A stretch of DNA of 35,064 nt from DATIYF01 sp035517775. GTDB taxonomy: Bacteria > Acidobacteriota > Terriglobia > Terriglobales > Acidobacteriaceae. Shown here piece by piece: positions 32,151-35,064 of the stretch. Where the stretch lies: contig DATIYF010000038.1 in the NCBI GenBank assembly GCA_035517775.1, forward strand, positions 1-35,064. Direction: 5' to 3'. Both the position numbers and the translations under genes were made by a program. How positions within the stretch are numbered: position 1 is the first letter of the stretch; each line of letters begins with the position of its first letter. Below the pieces are notes generated by a model. It did not search any database and was not told the origin of the DNA. It saw nothing but the letters and a program-made list of their open reading frames with translations.

Positions 32151-33911
32151 TTGGTGGGCGCAAGGCACAGCCAGACCAGGGTTCCTGGGCTCGGGGGGGA
32201 ATTCGCTCTGACCACCGAACAGACGGAGAAGAGCGTATCTGCGTCCTGCGACCTGCCGGAGGCCGCGGGCGTGTTTGCGCGGCCGCTGGGGCCGTGGCCC
32301 TTGCTGGTGATCGCCCTGGTTGCCCTGGTGGTGATTGCGCCCTTCTTTTTTCGCGGCAACCCCTCGGGCCACGACTTCGAGTTTCACCTCAACTCGTGGA
32401 TGGAGGTCAATCAGCAGTGGCGCGCGGGCGTCTTTTATCCGCGCTGGGCGGAGGGGGCCAATTACGGCTATGGCGAGCCGCGGTTCATCTTCTATCCTCC
32501 ACTTTCCTGGCTCATGGGCGCGGGGTTGGGCTTGGTGCTGCCATGGAAGGTGGTGCCGGGCGCCTTCATCTGGCTCGCCCTGGTCTTCGCCGGCGGCTCG
32601 ATGTTTCTGCTGGCGCGGCGCTGGCTGAGCGCCCGCGACGCGGTTTTTGCCGCCGCTCTTTACGCCGCCAATCCATACAGCATTCTGATCGTGTACTGGC
32701 GCAGCGCCTTCGCTGAACTGCTCGCGGCCGCGCTCTTGCCTCTGGTCTTGCTTCTGGTCTTGCGGCTGGAAAGTGACGCGCCCCCCCGGCGCAGGGAAAC
32801 TGCCGCGGCTCTGGCGCTGGTGGTCGCGGCCGCCTGGTTGAGCGACGCCCCGGCCGGAGTCATGGTGAACTATTCTCTGGTTCTGCTGCTGCTGGCGGCT
32901 GGCTTCGCCTGGCGCTCGTGGCGCGCGCTTGCCTACGGCGCATTCGGCTTGATCGCCGGCATGGGCTTGGCCGCGTTTTATCTTCTACCCGCCGCCTACG
33001 AGCAGAAGTGGGTGGATATTTTTCAGGCCATTTCCCCGGGCGTGCGCCCGCAGGATAATTTTCTGTTTTCCCAGGCGCCCGATGTCGCCCACCACCAGTT
33101 CAACCTGCTGGTTTCGCTTGTGGCCGCGGCACAGATTATCGTGCTGGCGCTGACCGTCTTCTGCTGGCGGCGATGGCGGCGCCGGCTGCCCACCGCCTGG
33201 TGGCTGCTGGCGCTCTGGGGCGGCCTGTGCGTGCTGCTGATGCTGCCCTTTTCCGGTTTCATCTGGAACACTCTGCCCAAGCTTCGCTTCATGCAATTTC
33301 CCTGGCGCTGGCTGGTAGGCATGAACGTGGTCTTCGCTCTTCTAGCCACCGTGAGCTGGCGGCGCTGGAGTGCTCGCGCCGTGGCGGCGGCGGTGTTGCT
33401 GGCGGCCCTGCTCTTTGCCGGATGGCGGGTCTTGCCGCCATGGTGGGACTCCGCCGCCGACGTCGCAGAATTACAAGACAACATCGTGACCGGCGCAGGA
33501 TACGAAGGCACAGACGAATATCTTCCCAAAAGCGCCGATCTTGACCAGACCGACCACAATCCGCGCCACTTGACCTATGCCGGCAGCGGCAACGACCAGA
33601 TTCACGTGCTGCGCTGGCGGGCCCAGAAAAAAATAGTTCTGGCCACGGTGAGCGCGCCCGGCAACCTGGTGTTGCATCTTTTCAACTATCCGGCCTGGAA
33701 GGTAACGGTGAACGGCCGGGTGGTGGCCGCTCAGAGCCGCAACGGCGGTGGCCAGATGGTGATTCCCGTCCAAGCGGGGGAGAATCTGGTGCAAGTGAAC
33801 TTCTCGCGCACCTGGGATCGAACCGCCGGCGGCTGGGTCTCTTTAGCGGCCTTGCTGGCGTTGGGCGGATGGGTGGCCGTGGGCCGCAGACGAAGGCCAG
33901 AAGAAAACTGA
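32151..33911 (+). CDS. Multi-pass membrane protein with PTPS-related domain (PF10131-like)
   Basis: About ten or more membrane helices are visible, from PWPLLVIALVALVVIAPFF on, then WLVGMNVVFALLATVSW and a C-terminal soluble beta domain (LVLHLFNYPAWKVTVNGRVV) ending with another helix. The N-terminal HDFEFHLNSWMEVNQQWRAG and FYPRWAEGANYGYGEP match the PTPS-related membrane family, resembling GT-C glycosyltransferases; biochemical function is unknown. Start is uncertain: the frame opens at a GTG at 32067, only 12 bases from the divergent gene. I favour TTG at 32151, with GGAG ten bases upstream and TATATA at 32111-32116; GTG 32154 or 32268 are alternatives. Confidence 0.8.
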   Translation: MVGARHSQTRVPGLGGEFALTTEQTEKSVSASCDLPEAAGVFARPLGPWPLLVIALVALVVIAPFFFRGNPSGHDFEFHLNSWMEVNQQWRAGVFYPRWAEGANYGYGEPRFIFYPPLSWLMGAGLGLVLPWKVVPGAFIWLALVFAGGSMFLLARRWLSARDAVFAAALYAANPYSILIVYWRSAFAELLAAALLPLVLLLVLRLESDAPPRRRETAAALALVVAAAWLSDAPAGVMVNYSLVLLLLAAGFAWRSWRALAYGAFGLIAGMGLAAFYLLPAAYEQKWVDIFQAISPGVRPQDNFLFSQAPDVAHHQFNLLVSLVAAAQIIVLALTVFCWRRWRRRLPTAWWLLALWGGLCVLLMLPFSGFIWNTLPKLRFMQFPWRWLVGMNVVFALLATVSWRRWSARAVAAAVLLAALLFAGWRVLPPWWDSAADVAELQDNIVTGAGYEGTDEYLPKSADLDQTDHNPRHLTYAGSGNDQIHVLRWRAQKKIVLATVSAPGNLVLHLFNYPAWKVTVNGRVVAAQSRNGGGQMVIPVQAGENLVQVNFSRTWDRTAGGWVSLAALLALGGWVAVGRRRRPEEN

Positions 33912-33920
33912 ATGCCGCGG

Positions 33921-33962
33921 GTTTTCGTCCTCCGCGACCTCCGTGCCCTCTCTGGTTAGTTT
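33921..33962 (-). repeat. Intergenic AACCAGAGAGGGCACGGAGG-type repeat
   Basis: On the minus strand this reads AACCAGAGAGGGCACGGAGG, then TCGCGGAGG. It is another member of the family at 378 and fills the gap before rdgB. Confidence 0.75.
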
Positions 33963-33977
33963 TTGTGTTTCCCGATC

Positions 33978-34640
33978 ATGCCACGCATTCTGATTGCGAC
34001 CTCCAATCCCGGCAAACTGCGCGACTTTCGGGGCGCGGCCGCTGTTCATGGCGTTGAGGTTGCCGCGCTCCCCGGTTTCTCTTCTCTGCCTCCGGTCATG
34101 GAGGACGGCCTTACCTTCGAGGCCAACGCCCGCAAAAAGGCTGAGGCCTATAGCTTGCACGCTCCGGGAGAGATGGTGCTGGCCGATGACTCTGGCCTGG
34201 TGGTGGACGCGCTGGGCGGCGCGCCCGGCGTGCACTCGGCCCGCTATGCCGCCGATGAACCACACAAAGCCGAAAACAACACCGGCGACGAAGCCAATAA
34301 CGCGCGGGTGTTGAGGGAGCTTCAGGGCGTGCCTGCGGAAAAGCGCACCGGCCGCTTCGTCTGCGTACTGGCGGCCGCCCGCGCCGGCAAGACGCTGGCG
34401 ATATTTACCGGCGCTGCCGAAGGGATCATTCTGGAAGCGCCTCGCGGCTCAAATGGATTTGGTTACGATCCGCTGTTTTATTTCCCGCCGATTCAGAAGG
34501 CCTTCGCCGAATTGACCGCGGAAGAAAAGGCCGGCTACAGCCACCGCGGCGCTGCTTTCCGAAAATTTCTGCAGTGGTACGGCGAGAAGTGCTGGTCTCA
34601 TCCCGAGGGCCTTGAGGCCCGAAGACCCTCGTCTTCTTAA
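33978..34640 (+). CDS. rdgB: dITP/XTP pyrophosphatase (Ham1/RdgB)
   Basis: This removes non-canonical purine nucleotides (dITP, XTP) from the pool by hydrolysis to the monophosphate. The 220-residue protein starts at the ATG at 33978 (MPRILIATSNPGKLRDF). Family motifs: SNPGK, FEANARKKAEAYS, ADDSGLVVDALGGAPGVHSARYA (split over 70-92), GSNGFGYDPLFYFP and SHRGAAFRKF, with catalytic Asp and the base-binding Phe region present. The last 15 residues (LEARRPSSS) are encoded within two stacked hairpins. It faces sdhB tail-to-tail, 12 bases apart. Confidence 0.96.
   Translation: MPRILIATSNPGKLRDFRGAAAVHGVEVAALPGFSSLPPVMEDGLTFEANARKKAEAYSLHAPGEMVLADDSGLVVDALGGAPGVHSARYAADEPHKAENNTGDEANNARVLRELQGVPAEKRTGRFVCVLAAARAGKTLAIFTGAAEGIILEAPRGSNGFGYDPLFYFPPIQKAFAELTAEEKAGYSHRGAAFRKFLQWYGEKCWSHPEGLEARRPSSS
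34607..34636. terminator. Two stacked hairpins at the rdgB/sdhB convergence
   Basis: GGGCC-TTGA-GGCCC (34607-34620) and GAAGAC-CCTC-GTCTTC (34621-34636) lie at the end of rdgB, just before the sdhB stop. Both are perfect. They could stop transcription in either direction; T-runs are short. Confidence 0.45.
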
Positions 34641-34652
34641 GTTCGGAGCAGG

Positions 34653-35064
34653 CTAAGTTCGGAAAAGATCGCCCACAGCCTGGCGCGTCACCTGGCCGCT
34701 GACCTCTGAGATAGAGCGGGTGAGGGGAATGTCCTTGGGGCAGGCCTCGACGCAGTTCTGCGCGTAGCCGCATTCCTGAATGCCGCCATCGCCCATCAGC
34801 GCCGAAAGCCGCTCGCGCTTGAGGGCAGAGCCGGTGGGATGGGTATTGAACAGCCGCACCTGAGAAATGGTGGCCGCGCCCACGAAGCCGGTGTCTTCAT
34901 TGAATTGCGGGCAGACCTCCATACAGCAGCAGCAGGAAATGCAGCGCGAAAGCGGATAGGCCGCCTCCTGCTCTTCCATGGTCAGGCGCGGCCCCGAGCC
35001 CAGATCGTAGGTGCCGTCAATCGGAACCCAGGCCTTCACGCGCTTGAGATTCTCGAACAGTACG
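34653..35064 (-). CDS. sdhB: Succinate dehydrogenase / fumarate reductase iron-sulfur subunit, C-terminal part
   Basis: The visible part, open to the right edge, covers the C-terminal ferredoxin-like domain of SdhB. Cys-x2-Cys-x2-Cys-x3-Cys-Pro in RCISCCCCMEVCPQ and a second set in CGYAQNCVEACPKDIP supply the [4Fe-4S] and [3Fe-4S] clusters that pass electrons from the flavoprotein to quinone. LFENLKRVKAWVPIDGTYDL leads into the domain. The N-terminal [2Fe-2S] domain lies outside the window; the rest of sdhABC is expected to the right. Stop at 34653, facing rdgB. Confidence 0.93.
   Translation of the reverse strand, partial: VLFENLKRVKAWVPIDGTYDLGSGPRLTMEEQEAAYPLSRCISCCCCMEVCPQFNEDTGFVGAATISQVRLFNTHPTGSALKRERLSALMGDGGIQECGYAQNCVEACPKDIPLTRSISEVSGQVTRQAVGDLFRT

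Overview
The window looks like a chromosomal segment of a high-G+C Gram-negative bacterium, most likely an acidobacterium (Acidobacteriota, Terriglobia/Koribacter-like). This rests on protein style, the PilZ and receiver families, and very repetitive intergenic DNA of a kind I associate with that phylum. It is an inference; there is no rRNA here to prove it. Coding density is high and most genes are core housekeeping genes. There is no prophage, CRISPR array, transposase or restriction system.

Layout. 1-3437 (minus): a heme operon hemX-hemA-hemC-hemD with overlapping start and stop codons; hemD runs off the left edge. 3595-5053 (minus): a small unknown gene and a GalT-like nucleotidyltransferase. 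5276-7903 (plus): mutS. 7985-11847 (plus): nagZ-anmK (peptidoglycan recycling) followed closely by an OppA-type lipoprotein. 11951-12739: a YmdB-type phosphodiesterase, convergent with a DUF2520 dehydrogenase-like gene, which is divergent from a Nudix hydrolase (13813-14394). 14510-17333 (plus): cold-shock protein, PolX and a one-TM protein. 17495-21496 (minus): a copper-type P-ATPase, a membrane coiled-coil protein and YetF. 21653-23410 (plus): a cysteine-free HMA-like mini-protein and an extended SDR reductase. 23411-24121: a repeat-rich gap and tRNA-Arg(ACG).

24339-30971 (plus) is the most regulatory part: a receiver-PAS-histidine kinase, a receiver-HDOD protein and a receiver-degenerate-HD protein in overlapping frames. 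A 404-base gap full of inverted repeats follows, then a small coiled-coil protein and a receiver-PilZ-PilZ protein. 31182-35064 holds a secreted thioredoxin-like protein, a large membrane protein with a PTPS-related domain, rdgB (house-cleaning nucleotidase) and the C-terminal part of the succinate dehydrogenase iron-sulfur subunit.

The less ordinary signals are mostly between the genes: (i) six scattered copies of a degenerate roughly 9-base-period repeat (core ACCACAGAGGACACGGAG); (ii) phased heptamer tandem repeats of four different sequences; (iii) a duplicated tRNA-Arg 3' end, as left by a tRNA-targeting integrative element, beside tandem palindromic repeats; (iv) the structured gap before the PilZ genes. 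Among proteins, the GalT homologue has Asn where the catalytic His is expected, a cysteine-free HMA-like protein sits opposite a CopA that lacks an N-terminal HMA domain, and one response regulator carries an HD-GYP-like domain without its metal ligands.
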